Notes: generated from the letters alone by a model not told the origin. A stretch of 35,473 nt of DNA from Gammaproteobacteria bacterium (GCA_030641695.1 DAOWGY010000013.1:1-35473); one strand, 5' to 3'. Shown: positions 24,653-33,313, counted from the first letter of the stretch. Numbers and translations: made by a program.

Positions 24653-25723
24653 TTATTCGCTGAAATTCAATCCCAGCTGTTGTTGACCCGGTCGCTCGAA
24701 GCGGCTGCAGTCCAGCGTCTGCTGGTAGCGATCGCGGTCTAGACCGTAACGTGTACACGCTGCGCGAAAACGGTTGCCGAGCATGTCAGCGTAGGGGCCG
24801 CGACCGGTCTGGCGAATGCCGAAGCGGTTGTCATAATCCCGTCCGCCGCTTGCCTGGCGCACCAGATTCATCACTCGCTGCGCACGCTCCGGAAAATGCG
24901 CTTCCAGCCACTCGACGAAAAGCTCTTTTACCTCGTACGGTAGCCGCAGAAAGATATATGCCGCCTGCGAGGCACCGGCATTCGATGCGGATTCAAGCAC
25001 TCGCTCGATCTCATCGTCGTTAATCGCCGGTATGACCGGTGCGTACAGGACGCTGACGGGAACCCCGGCAGCGGCCAGCTGCTCTATCGCACGCAGGCGT
25101 ACCGCGGCAGACGGCACCCGTGGTTCCATGATGCGTTTCAATGAGCTATTCATTGTCGGAAGGCTGATCGCAACGGAACACAGCTTGCGCTGCGCAAGCG
25201 GCTCGAAGAGATCAAGGTCTCGTGTAATCAGATTGCTCTTGGTAATGATGTTGACGGGATGCGAGTGGCGGAGAAACAGCTCAAGCAATTCGCGAGTGAC
25301 TCGCGTCGACCGTTCCGCCGGCTGATACGGATCGGTGTTGGCGCCAATGGTTATCGGTTCACAGACGTAGCCCGGTTTTTCCCATTCGTCGGCAAGCCGC
25401 GCCGCTGCGTTCGGCTTGTAAAAAATTTGCGTCTCGAAGTCGAGTCCGGGTGACAGGTCGAGATAGCTGTGACTTGGCCGCGCGTAGCAGTAGATGCAAC
25501 CGTGCTCGCATCCCTGGTAGGGGTTGATGGAACGGTCGAAGGGTACGTCGGGCGATGTATTGCTCGCGATGATTCGGCCTGCGCGCATCGCGCGCAGTTC
25601 GGTCCGGGGCGCGGATTGCGACCGCGCAACGTTCTCTTCGGGGTCGAACTCGACAGGCCGTGTCGTGAAACGGCCCTCGTGGTCCGACACGGCGCCGCGA
25701 CCCTTGTGATGACGAACGAACAT
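24653..25723 (-). CDS. PA0069-family radical SAM protein, SOS-controlled
   Basis: This 356-residue protein has the radical SAM cluster motif C72-x3-C76-x2-C79 in GCEHGCIYCYARPSHSYL. ITIGANTDPYQPAERSTRVTRELLE is the family-typical segment, related to SplB-like (spore photoproduct lyase-like) proteins. The 4Fe-4S cluster and SAM generate a 5'-deoxyadenosyl radical. The substrate is unknown; the SplB resemblance and LexA control suggest DNA lesions or a damage response. GGAG precedes the ATG at 25723. A promoter with an overlapping LexA box is directly upstream. Confidence 0.93.
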   Translation of the reverse strand: MFVRHHKGRGAVSDHEGRFTTRPVEFDPEENVARSQSAPRTELRAMRAGRIIASNTSPDVPFDRSINPYQGCEHGCIYCYARPSHSYLDLSPGLDFETQIFYKPNAAARLADEWEKPGYVCEPITIGANTDPYQPAERSTRVTRELLELFLRHSHPVNIITKSNLITRDLDLFEPLAQRKLCSVAISLPTMNSSLKRIMEPRVPSAAVRLRAIEQLAAAGVPVSVLYAPVIPAINDDEIERVLESASNAGASQAAYIFLRLPYEVKELFVEWLEAHFPERAQRVMNLVRQASGGRDYDNRFGIRQTGRGPYADMLGNRFRAACTRYGLDRDRYQQTLDCSRFERPGQQQLGLNFSE

Positions 25724-25735
25724 GCCGCGCTCCAG

Positions 25736-25755
25736 TACTGTATAAAAACACAGTA
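25736..25755 (-). promoter_or_regulatory. LexA (SOS) box before the radical SAM gene
   Basis: TACTGTATAAAAACACAGTA has the CTG-N10-CAG core and the outer TA pairs of the gammaproteobacterial SOS consensus. It lies 13-32 bases before the start codon and covers the -10 region, an ideal site for repression. Confidence 0.9.
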
Positions 25756-25778
25756 CTGCGGCAGCGGCCCTGGGTCAA
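25750..25778 (-). promoter_or_regulatory. Promoter of the radical SAM gene
   Basis: On the minus strand TTGACC (25773-25778) and TACTGT (25750-25755) are 17 bases apart. The -10 lies inside the LexA box, so derepression after DNA damage is expected. RNA would start about 20 bases before the ATG. Confidence 0.65.
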
Positions 25779-25786
25779 TGACTCCG

Positions 25787-26164
25787 CTAGTTCAGGACTC
25801 TATAGCCGCGGCCTCTCATGCAGTTCTTAAAGACCTGCTGCTTTTGCCGATCGGCGTCGAGGCCGGAGCGTGTGCCGCCATAGATAGCGCCGAGACCGGC
25901 GGCCTCGTCGACTTCGCGTCGATTACTGACGGCGCCTGTTGCGGCACCCACAGCGGCGCCAACGGCGGCACCCTTGCCCACGCCCTGGGCAATGATGATT
26001 TCTTCCGTGTAGACCTCACACTCGTCCCAGTCTTGCGCGAGCCGGTCGGGATCGACACCCTTGGTGTCGATGATCGGGTCAGGGTGCGCTGCGCAGCCCG
26101 CGACCATTGCTACTGTGAGTGCCACTGCCAGTGTCGCGGCGATTGTCGGGAAAGATTTGCGCAT
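25787..26164 (-). CDS. Small glycine-zipper lipoprotein
   Basis: This 125-residue protein has a lipoprotein signal (MVAGC, C24). A glycine-zipper stretch GVGKGAAVGAAVGAATGA at about residues 62-79 is typical of outer-membrane-associated 17-kDa-antigen-like or YMGG-like proteins. A second glycine-rich part (AAGLGAIYGGTRSG) follows. Two cysteines (near residues 49 and 115) could form a disulfide. The function is unknown. It lies upstream of the radical SAM gene on the same strand, but that gene has its own promoter. Confidence 0.85.
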   Translation of the reverse strand: MRKSFPTIAATLAVALTVAMVAGCAAHPDPIIDTKGVDPDRLAQDWDECEVYTEEIIIAQGVGKGAAVGAAVGAATGAVSNRREVDEAAGLGAIYGGTRSGLDADRQKQQVFKNCMRGRGYRVLN

Positions 26165-26276
26165 CAGGTCTCGATATTCCTCTCGGGCTTCGCCATATTA
26201 TGCACCACCCGACTGAACGCGGCCTTAATCAAGCACGCCCTGTCTCTTGGTTTGAGCGACGCGCGACGTTAAGCTG

Positions 26277-26309
26277 CGCACGGCCTCTCAATAAGTAACG
26301 CACGGCCTC
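26277..26309. repeat. 11-bp direct repeat upstream of the CDF transporter gene
   Basis: CGCACGGCCTC occurs at 26277-26287 and 26299-26309, a 22-base period, about two helix turns. It lies 30-62 bases before the transporter start and could be a regulator site. No known operator is recognised. Confidence 0.6.
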
Positions 26310-26338
26310 CGAATACGTTGACAGACTGAAGGCGATCC

Positions 26339-27253
26339 ATGGCTTCTGCTTCACATTCGTCCACGGCAAGAGCGATCCTGTACGCGTTCCTCGCCAACTT
26401 CGGCATCGCAATTGCGAAAACCTGGGCCGCCTGGTTGACGGGCTCCGGCAGCATGATGGCCGAGGCGATCCACTCCTACGCGGACACGGGCAACCAGGTG
26501 CTGTTGTACCTCGGCCTGACGCAGTCGCAACGACCGCCCGACGAAGAGCATCCGCTAGGCTACGGCAAGCTCAGTTATTTCTGGAGCTTCGTCGTCGCCA
26601 TCCTGCTGTTCAGCCTGGGCGGCCTGTTCTCGATTTACGAGGGTGTCCACAAGCTGCAACATCCGGAACCGCTGTCGATGATCTGGGTAGCGATTATTGT
26701 CCTGGCGCTGGCGATACTGCTTGAGGCCGGGTCGCTTTTTGGCGCGCTACGGGAGATCAAGCTGATTCGTGGCACGCGGCCGTTCGGCGAGTGGCTCAAG
26801 CACACGCGCAACTCGGAACTCGTGGTCGTGCTCGGCGAGGACATCGGCGCGCAGGTGGGATTGATGCTCGCCCTCGTGTTCCTGGTGATGGCCTGGATTA
26901 CCGGCGATCCGGTTTTCGATGCGATGGGTTCGATCTGTATCGGCGTCGTGTTGATCGTGATATCGGCCTTTGTCGGCTGGCGCGTGCGTTCACTGCTGCT
27001 GGGTCGCTCGGCTGACCCGGAAATTCAGGCTGCGATCGACGAGATCATTTGCGAAGCCGAGCACATCGAGTGCGCGCTCAACACGATTACGATTCAGTTC
27101 GGCCCTGACACGATGCTTGCTGCCAAGGTTAAAGTGCAGCCCAACCTGAACATCGAATCAGCCGTGCGCGCCATCAATGCGATGGAACGCGAGTTGAAGG
27201 CGCGCATACCGAATCTCAAATGGTGCTTCATCGAGCCCGACGTCACGGACTGA
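26339..27253 (+). CDS. Cation diffusion facilitator transporter (ZnT9-like)
   Basis: This 304-residue protein has six membrane segments. The metal-site motif in segment 2 is HSYAD (H45, D49), preceded by the family-typical GSGSMMAEAIHS. In segment 5 the usual HxxxD is replaced by LGEDIGAQVG, as in the SLC30A9/ZnT9-like branch. The cytoplasmic C-terminal domain spans about 225-304. Typical members export Zn, Mn, Co or Fe by proton exchange; the segment 5 change makes the metal uncertain. GAAGG lies before the ATG at 26339. It is divergent from the glycine-zipper gene over 174 bases and ends three bases from the convergent MscS stop. Confidence 0.92.
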   Translation: MASASHSSTARAILYAFLANFGIAIAKTWAAWLTGSGSMMAEAIHSYADTGNQVLLYLGLTQSQRPPDEEHPLGYGKLSYFWSFVVAILLFSLGGLFSIYEGVHKLQHPEPLSMIWVAIIVLALAILLEAGSLFGALREIKLIRGTRPFGEWLKHTRNSELVVVLGEDIGAQVGLMLALVFLVMAWITGDPVFDAMGSICIGVVLIVISAFVGWRVRSLLLGRSADPEIQAAIDEIICEAEHIECALNTITIQFGPDTMLAAKVKVQPNLNIESAVRAINAMERELKARIPNLKWCFIEPDVTD

Positions 27254-27256
27254 CGT

Positions 27257-28108
27257 TCAGCTCGCCGGCATGTTATGGATGTGCACATCCTGTTGCGGGT
27301 ACGGGAATGAGATTCCGACCTCGTCGAAGCGCTTTTTGATGGCTTCGGTTAAAGCGAAGCGAACGCCCCAATAATCTGCCGTACTGACCCACGGCCGCAG
27401 CACGAAGTTGACACTGCTGTCCGCGAGTTCGGACACCGCTATCGTGACGGCCGGGTCGTCGAGAATGCGGTCCTCCACCGCGACCAGCGCTTCGAGTTCC
27501 TTTCGAACCTGGTCGATATCGTCTTCATAGCTAACCCCGACGACGAGGTCGATGCGCCGCGTGTCGTTCGCGGAATAGTTGGTGATAGTCGCGCCCATGA
27601 TCTGGCTGTTCGGTACGATAACCTGCTTGTTGTCGCCGGTCTTCAGGACTGTCGTCAGAATCTGCACCTCCTCGACTGCGCCCGAGATTCCCGCGCCTTC
27701 GATCCAGTCACCGACCTTGTAGGGGCGAAACAATACGATCAGGACACCGGAGGCAAAATTAGCGAGCGAGCCCTGGAGTGCCAGACCGACGGCGAGGCCC
27801 GCAGCGCCGACCAGGGCGATGAGTGATGCCGTCTGTACGCCGAGCTGGTTGATGGCCGCGATGATGACGAACAGCATCAGCAGCATGCGTGCGAGATTGG
27901 CAACGAATCGCCGCAGCGTCTGGTCCATGTCGCCCTTCTGCATGGCTTTGAGCAGGCCGCGCACGATCAGGTTAACGACCCATTTGCCGACATAGAAAAT
28001 GACGATCGCGATCAAGACGTTGACAGCGAAGTCGACGCCCGTCGTTTTCATCATGAGCAAGATTTCGGCCCAGTCGAAGCCGAGGTTTGGCCAGTTCTCG
28101 GTAGTCAT
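27257..28108 (-). CDS. Small-conductance mechanosensitive channel (MscS family)
   Basis: This 283-residue protein has three membrane segments (about residues 24-50, 68-90 and 95-125). The third has the glycine/alanine pore-helix pattern LVGAAGLAVGLALQGSLANFASG, and the MscS beta domain begins at FRPYKVGDWIE. The conserved VPNSQIMGATITNYS is also present. It releases solutes during osmotic downshock. It lies 12 bases after the EamA gene on the same strand, forming a run with it and the yellow-like gene. Confidence 0.96.
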   Translation of the reverse strand: MTTENWPNLGFDWAEILLMMKTTGVDFAVNVLIAIVIFYVGKWVVNLIVRGLLKAMQKGDMDQTLRRFVANLARMLLMLFVIIAAINQLGVQTASLIALVGAAGLAVGLALQGSLANFASGVLIVLFRPYKVGDWIEGAGISGAVEEVQILTTVLKTGDNKQVIVPNSQIMGATITNYSANDTRRIDLVVGVSYEDDIDQVRKELEALVAVEDRILDDPAVTIAVSELADSSVNFVLRPWVSTADYWGVRFALTEAIKKRFDEVGISFPYPQQDVHIHNMPAS

Positions 28109-28120
28109 TAGTCGTGCTCC

Positions 28121-29008
28121 TTATGTTGTTATTTCTTTTTTTCGCTGACTCAATATCAACCAGTTGCCGATCAGCGTCAGCGACATGCCGATTATAGCCA
28201 GCGTCGTCCAGCGGTATCCCTCGAGATACGTCGATATCAACAACGCAACGATCGGATATAGCACCGTGCTGTACGATGCCCGCGAGGCGCCAATACGGCG
28301 TAACAAAGCAAGGTAGCAGCCGAACGCTACCGCCGAGCCGAAGATGGTGAGGTACGCGAGTGAGACGATGTAGTCCGCCCGCGTCGAGAAGTTGAATTCA
28401 CGCCCCAGGGCGGCGGCGATCAGAAATGCCAGCATTGCGGCGAACGCCATCGCATGCGCATTTACCGCAACGACGGGCAACCCGCGATTCGTGTTGACGA
28501 CGGCAGTCATGTTGCCAAGTGACGCGATCAAGGTACCGAATAAGACCAGCATGCCGCCGTACACCGATTTATCGGTCAGGCTCACGTCGGCGATCTCGGG
28601 CCAGAAGATCATTGCAATACCGGTGATGCCGATCACTGCCGCCAGCCAGAATCGCATATCGATTCGTCGTCCGAAAAACAGCCGTTCGAATATCGCGTTC
28701 ATGACGAGAATGCTGCTGAACAACACCGCGACGATGCCTGAGGTCAGGTAAGCGGTGCCATAGTAGACAAAAAAGTAATTGATGCAAAACAGCAACGTGC
28801 CCTGCAGGAACACGAACGGATACACGCTGGCGGGCAAGTGTAAGCGCCGCCGGCTGGCGAGCGCAAACAGGTATAAGACGATTGCGGCCAGGCCAAAGCG
28901 ATAAGCGACCGAGACTTCCTCGGCAACGACGCCGAGTTGATACGGAATTGCAGCCCAGGTGGAGCCCCAGATAAGCACAACGGCCGCATACAGCAGAATA
29001 TTCTGCAT
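28121..29008 (-). CDS. EamA/RhaT-family (DMT superfamily) transporter
   Basis: This 295-residue protein has ten hydrophobic segments in two EamA halves. The first starts VVLIWGSTWAAIPYQLG and the second near YGGMLVLFGTLIASLGN, ending with SRASYSTVLYPIVALLIST. The family moves amino acids, nucleosides or other metabolites, usually outward; the substrate is unknown. Its ATG is one base past the stop of the upstream yellow-like gene, so translation is probably coupled. Confidence 0.92.
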   Translation of the reverse strand: MQNILLYAAVVLIWGSTWAAIPYQLGVVAEEVSVAYRFGLAAIVLYLFALASRRRLHLPASVYPFVFLQGTLLFCINYFFVYYGTAYLTSGIVAVLFSSILVMNAIFERLFFGRRIDMRFWLAAVIGITGIAMIFWPEIADVSLTDKSVYGGMLVLFGTLIASLGNMTAVVNTNRGLPVVAVNAHAMAFAAMLAFLIAAALGREFNFSTRADYIVSLAYLTIFGSAVAFGCYLALLRRIGASRASYSTVLYPIVALLISTYLEGYRWTTLAIIGMSLTLIGNWLILSQRKKEITT

Positions 29009-29009
29009 G

Positions 29010-30128
29010 CTACTGGCCGGGTATGCCTTCGGTTCCGGGCTGGAAACGGAATATCTTGTAGGGGCTTTGCGACCTTATGTGATCCTGCGGCTGTAACACC
29101 ACATCGCTCAACGCACTGTCCGCGACGTACAACCAGCCGCCGGGACCGAAGGACAATGCATCAGGCCAGCGGATATCGCTGGACTGCAACAGCGTTTGCG
29201 GATCGCGGTCTGCGCCGACGATAAAGATCGCACGATGTTCGACGTCAGTAACATACACGTTGCCTTCGATGTCGATGCTAAGTCCGTCCGACAGTGGTTT
29301 GACACTGTAACTCTCGACACGTTTGGCGAGTTGCGATTCGGGTAGATTCTCGTCGCGCAGATCGCGCAGCCGGACGCGATACAATTCCGAGCCGCTCAAT
29401 GCCGCGAAGTACAACCATTCGGGGCCAAGTGCGATGCCGTCGATACCGCCACGCAGTGAGACGAGGCCACCGAAGAAACTCATCTCGCGATCCCCGCTGC
29501 TGATTACATAGTCCTCAGCGGACACCGTCGGATGCGATTCGAGCACACGTCTCGCTGTGGCGGACTCGATATCGTAAACGATTATCGCCGGGCTCTTGCG
29601 CCAGAAGCTCGCGTCGGCAATGACGAGCGTGCGACCATCGGCGCTGACCTGAAGGTCCTGCAGAAACGAGCCGATGGGAGCGATATCGGGTGGCAGCCGG
29701 TGATCGTGAATTACCTCGCCGGTGTTCAGGTCGAATGCCAGCAAGCGCGCCCTGCGCATGCCGTGATTGCCGTGATCGATGGTCCACAGACGGTCGTGTT
29801 GATCGATAGCGACGCCCAGCACCGTATCGAACAGTTCGATTTGCTGTTGAATGGTCGGGTAGGGCACGGCAGCGCCGTTAACGTATTCGAGCAGCTTGTT
29901 GCCCTTCGGGCGGGATTCCGGGTGCACGGTGAAGAACAGCCGTCCGGCGTCACTGACAGCGACGTTACCGATTGGCTCCGGATAGTCGAGAACCACCTCG
30001 AGCATATCGCTACTCAACAAGGCCGCCGCGGTCAGATTCGCATACGGCTTGCCGCCGCCATAGCGAATACGTGCGATGGCCGCCAGAATGACTGTCAGTA
30101 TCAGTAAGAACAGCATTATGTTGTTCAT
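29010..30128 (-). CDS. Yellow/major royal jelly-like beta-propeller protein
   Basis: This 372-residue protein has an N-terminal membrane segment or signal (about residues 4-21). The segments LDYPEPIGNVAVSDAGRLFFTVHPE, VLGVAIDQHDRLWTIDHGNHG and YVADSALSDVVL match the MRJP/yellow family, often named L-dopachrome tautomerase-related in bacteria. It is expected in the periplasm, and the enzyme activity is unproven. An internal ATG at 30116 is an alternative start. It is the first gene of the run with EamA and MscS. Confidence 0.85.
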   Translation of the reverse strand: MNNIMLFLLILTVILAAIARIRYGGGKPYANLTAAALLSSDMLEVVLDYPEPIGNVAVSDAGRLFFTVHPESRPKGNKLLEYVNGAAVPYPTIQQQIELFDTVLGVAIDQHDRLWTIDHGNHGMRRARLLAFDLNTGEVIHDHRLPPDIAPIGSFLQDLQVSADGRTLVIADASFWRKSPAIIVYDIESATARRVLESHPTVSAEDYVISSGDREMSFFGGLVSLRGGIDGIALGPEWLYFAALSGSELYRVRLRDLRDENLPESQLAKRVESYSVKPLSDGLSIDIEGNVYVTDVEHRAIFIVGADRDPQTLLQSSDIRWPDALSFGPGGWLYVADSALSDVVLQPQDHIRSQSPYKIFRFQPGTEGIPGQ

Positions 30129-30207
30129 CGGTGTCTGCTGGGGCTTGTTGCCTGTGCTCCTTTGTGCCTATATCCCCGGCCGGGATTCTACATGATTAAG
30201 GGCCGGG

Positions 30208-31113
30208 TCAAACAAGCAGGGCGATACTCCAGGCGGCGACGATCAACAGCGCAGCTCCAATGCCGCCCAGCATCTGCCAACGCGTTTCGAGAATCCGGTC
30301 TTTCGCCAACGTCAAGAGCATGCCACCGCCGAAGCCACACACGAAACCGAAGAGATGCGCGCCGATGTCGGTGTTTTCGTCACCGGTTCCGGTGTACATG
30401 AGCAACGCCAGGCCGCCGACGATCGGGCCATTGCGATACACCCAGCGTTCCTGCGACATCAGCTTGGCACGCCAGACGTAACCAGCGACGATGCCAAGGG
30501 CGGCGAACACGGCCGTCGATGCGCCGAGGGAACGGTGTGCGGATTCCAGCAACAGCGTGTTCAGGAGATTGCCCATGGCGCCCGTGACGATGATTGCGAA
30601 CCATGCGACACCCGAACCCAGAATGCGTCCGGCAAAAAGACCGAAGAGTGCGCCGAAAATGAGATTGCCCGCGATGTGTCGCAAGCCGGAGTGCAGCGTC
30701 AGTGCCGTCACCGTGCGCCACCACTCGCCGGCGCGCACGAGTACGCCATCGACACGCCCGGCCTGAAACCAGTTCTCTCCGAGGGCCGATACCCCGGCGA
30801 GCCAGGCGACGCCGGAGATGACCAGGATGTACGCAACGACGCCGGGCATCGCTTTCTGGTAGCGAATGACCTTGCGCGGCTTCGGGACGATCGGCGGGTT
30901 CGCCTCGTCGTAGAGGCTGATCTCCTCGATCGCGCGCGCTGAATATTCTGCCGGTGCGACGATCACGGATCCTCCCGCGTCGTGGACGACCTGGTGAGGA
31001 ATTTCGGCGGCTGCGAGCACCAGCGCACGATCCGCGCACGCTGCGCGGTTGCGGCTCTCGTAGACAACGCGCAGATCGTCAGTCACAGGCGTTGCTGACG
31101 CGCACGAGTTCAT
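30208..31113 (-). CDS. Rhomboid-family intramembrane serine protease
   Basis: This 301-residue protein has a soluble N-terminal domain of about 80 residues and then at least six membrane segments. The catalytic serine is S199 in LGASTAVFAALG and the histidine is H253 in IGAHLFGFVCG. The helix-2 motif HSGLRHIAGN (H146, N150) is intact, so the protease is probably active. It cuts transmembrane segments of unknown substrates. The N-domain (VVYESRNRAACADRALVLAAAEIPH) resembles small DUF2007-like signal domains rather than a trafficking signal. A 66-base gap separates it from the divergent SRPBCC gene. Confidence 0.93.
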   Translation of the reverse strand: MNSCASATPVTDDLRVVYESRNRAACADRALVLAAAEIPHQVVHDAGGSVIVAPAEYSARAIEEISLYDEANPPIVPKPRKVIRYQKAMPGVVAYILVISGVAWLAGVSALGENWFQAGRVDGVLVRAGEWWRTVTALTLHSGLRHIAGNLIFGALFGLFAGRILGSGVAWFAIIVTGAMGNLLNTLLLESAHRSLGASTAVFAALGIVAGYVWRAKLMSQERWVYRNGPIVGGLALLMYTGTGDENTDIGAHLFGFVCGFGGGMLLTLAKDRILETRWQMLGGIGAALLIVAAWSIALLV

Positions 31114-31179
31114 GGGCTTCGGGATTCATGCGGTCATTTTGGTTAAAGTAGCTAGCTCGATCAATCGTCTGGAGAACCA

Positions 31180-31728
31180 ATGAGGCAGACACTCACTGTA
31201 TTGCTGCTTGCAGCGGCCCTCATTGCCCCTGCACGCGCCGAAGTTACGGACTCTGCGGAAATTGGATTTACGACCGCGCACGAGGTAACGATCGACGCGC
31301 CGAGGAATCGTGTCTGGCAGGCAGCTGTCGCCGAGGTAGGGCAGTGGTGGAGCGATGATCATACGGTTGACGGCTATGCCGGACGCATGAGCATCGAGGC
31401 TCGACCGCAAGGCTGTTTTTGCGAGACATTCGAAAACGGCGGTGGCGTGGTCCACATGACGGTTACGTTCGTCAATCCCGGCATCATACTGCGCCTGACC
31501 GGCGGTCTCGGGCCGCTCGGTCTGATGGGCGTGAATGGCAACATGACGTGGGAGATGTTCGATTCAGACGAGGCTACGCGCGTGAAGTTCACGTATGCCG
31601 TCGGCGGCTATCGCGCCGGTGGTCTGGGTGCGATCGCCGTACCGGTCGACTATGTCATCGGCGAGGCGCTGGCGCGGCTGAAGGCACACGTCGAGACAGG
31701 CGATGCCAATCGAGCGAGCGTTGACTGA
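31180..31728 (+). CDS. Secreted SRPBCC-domain protein
   Basis: This 182-residue protein has a signal peptide at about residues 1-20 (ending ARA). The rest is one SRPBCC/START-like domain with EVTIDAPRNRVWQAAVAEVGQWW at its start and a C-terminal long helix. Such domains bind lipids or other hydrophobic molecules; a secreted form is less common than the cytosolic type. GGAG precedes the ATG. The MBL gene follows after 18 bases. Confidence 0.8.
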   Translation: MRQTLTVLLLAAALIAPARAEVTDSAEIGFTTAHEVTIDAPRNRVWQAAVAEVGQWWSDDHTVDGYAGRMSIEARPQGCFCETFENGGGVVHMTVTFVNPGIILRLTGGLGPLGLMGVNGNMTWEMFDSDEATRVKFTYAVGGYRAGGLGAIAVPVDYVIGEALARLKAHVETGDANRASVD

Positions 31729-31746
31729 TACCAGCGGGGCGCTTGA

Positions 31747-32583
31747 GTGACGGCGTTCGGGCCGGAAATGCCCCGCTTCAGCGAGCTTGCGTCGGGCGTG
31801 CGTCGCTTGCTGGCGCCTAATCCGTCGATAATGACGGGTCCGGGGACGAACACGTACCTGTTCGGCTCGTCGGAAATCGCGGTCATCGATCCGGGTCCGA
31901 ACCTCGAAGAGCACATCGACCAGATCGTGGCAACCGCTGGCGCTCCGATTCGCTGGGTACTTGTCACGCACACGCACCCCGATCACTCGCCCGCTGCGAT
32001 GCCACTTGCCGCCCGAACCGGTGCTGAGGTACTGGGGCGACCGCCTGCCGAAGGTGAGCATCAGGACATGACGTTCAAAGCCGATCGCATACTCAACGAT
32101 GGCGACAGCCTGGCGACAGGCGAATTCGTTCTGCAGGCCGTGCACACTCCGGGTCATGCGTCGAATCATCTCTGTTTCCGTCACGAAGAAACGAACTGGC
32201 TCGTGACGGGTGATCAGGTCATCGACGGCTCGACGGTCGTTATCGATCCGCCCGACGGCAATATGAAGGATTACATCGAGTCATTGCGACGCTTGAAGGT
32301 CATGAGATTTGAGGCGTTACTGCCCGGTCACGGCGAACGCATCGACGACCCGGTCCGTATCATTGACTGGATCGTCGATCATCGCCTCGAACGTGAAGCG
32401 AAAGTACTTGCCGCACTGCAGGCAAATCCGAACCTGTCGTCACATGATCTCGTGCCACACGTATACCAGGACGTGCCCGAGCACCTGTACGGCTGGGCGG
32501 AACGATCGTTGCTGGCGCACCTCCTGAAGCTCGAGGACGACGGTCTTGCCGAAATCGGCAACGAGACCTGGTCGACGACGTAG
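31747..32583 (+). CDS. Metallo-beta-lactamase-fold hydrolase (LACTB2-like)
   Basis: This 278-residue protein has the zinc motif HTHPDH (H75, H77, D79, H80). A later histidine lies in HTPGHASNHL, a bridging aspartate in VTGDQVI, and a last histidine in LLPGHGE. The C-terminal winged-helix-like domain (HRLEREAKVLAALQ to the end) is shared with LACTB2-like enzymes, some of which cleave RNA or thioesters. There is no signal peptide. The start is GTG at 31747 with GGGG upstream; ATG at 31768 is an alternative. Confidence 0.9.
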   Translation: MTAFGPEMPRFSELASGVRRLLAPNPSIMTGPGTNTYLFGSSEIAVIDPGPNLEEHIDQIVATAGAPIRWVLVTHTHPDHSPAAMPLAARTGAEVLGRPPAEGEHQDMTFKADRILNDGDSLATGEFVLQAVHTPGHASNHLCFRHEETNWLVTGDQVIDGSTVVIDPPDGNMKDYIESLRRLKVMRFEALLPGHGERIDDPVRIIDWIVDHRLEREAKVLAALQANPNLSSHDLVPHVYQDVPEHLYGWAERSLLAHLLKLEDDGLAEIGNETWSTT

Positions 32584-32593
32584 CCGGACTGCA

Positions 32594-33313
32594 ATGAAAC
32601 AGTGCCGCAATTGCCGCACGTCATTCGACGGCGCCTTCTGTCCGAGCTGCGGCCAGAAAGACATCGATCTCGAGCGATCGCTTAGCGAACTCGTTGGCGA
32701 AGTTCTACGAGAGACGCTTGAAATCGACGGCCGCTCATTTCGTACGATTCGGGCTCTGTTCCTGCAGCCAGGTACGTTGACCGCTGAGTTTCTCGCCGGA
32801 CGACGAAGGGCCTACTCGTCGCCGTTGCGCCTGTATCTTGTTATCAGCGTGTCGTTTTTCGTGCTGGCTGCCTGGTTGGCAGGACGCGGTGTGCTGCTGG
32901 ATTCGGGGCAGAGTATTGACACGGATGCGTTGAGTCAGGCGCGGTTCCTGTCCGATGATCTGCCACGCCTGATGTTTGTACTTTTGCCGATCTTTGCAAT
33001 ATTGCTCAAGATCGCTACCCCGCGACGATTGTATTTCGATCACATCATTTTTTCGATTCACCTGCACAGTTTTGCCTATGTCGTGCTGGCGCTGATGCTG
33101 CCACTTGAAAACGTCGGGCACTGGCTTGCTATTGTTATTCAGGTGCTCCTTCTGGCTTACTTGCTGATCTACTTCGTAATATCCGTGCGCTGCGTCTACG
33201 ACACGAGCTGGACAGCTGCGACCGTGAAATCAGCAGCAGTCCTGTTCACATACCTGATTATTTTCTCGGGCCTCATCGAAACTGCGAGCAGTCTTAGAAT
33301 TCTGTCCGACTAG
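32594..33313 (+). CDS. DUF3667-like membrane protein with N-terminal zinc ribbon
   Basis: This 239-residue protein has a zinc-ribbon-like start, MKQCRNCRTSFDGAFCPSCG (C4, C7, C16, C19). A basic or amphipathic stretch and four to five membrane segments follow (from about residue 80). The pattern CxxC, F.G.FC..CGQ and then a membrane region with LFLQPG..TAEFLAGRR fits DUF3667. The function is unknown. The start at 32594 is chosen over 32546, which lies inside the MBL gene. It follows that gene by ten bases. Confidence 0.82.
   Translation: MKQCRNCRTSFDGAFCPSCGQKDIDLERSLSELVGEVLRETLEIDGRSFRTIRALFLQPGTLTAEFLAGRRRAYSSPLRLYLVISVSFFVLAAWLAGRGVLLDSGQSIDTDALSQARFLSDDLPRLMFVLLPIFAILLKIATPRRLYFDHIIFSIHLHSFAYVVLALMLPLENVGHWLAIVIQVLLLAYLLIYFVISVRCVYDTSWTAATVKSAAVLFTYLIIFSGLIETASSLRILSD

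Noticed and set aside
24161..24742. Plus-strand repeat-rich frame, and a CRISPR-like look of the 36-bp repeats
   Set aside because: The repeats are head-to-tail without spacers and keep the minus-strand reading frame; no cas genes are near.
26318..26323. TTGACA as -35 of the CDF gene promoter
   Set aside because: It lies only 15 bases before the start codon, leaving no room for a -10 and ribosome site.
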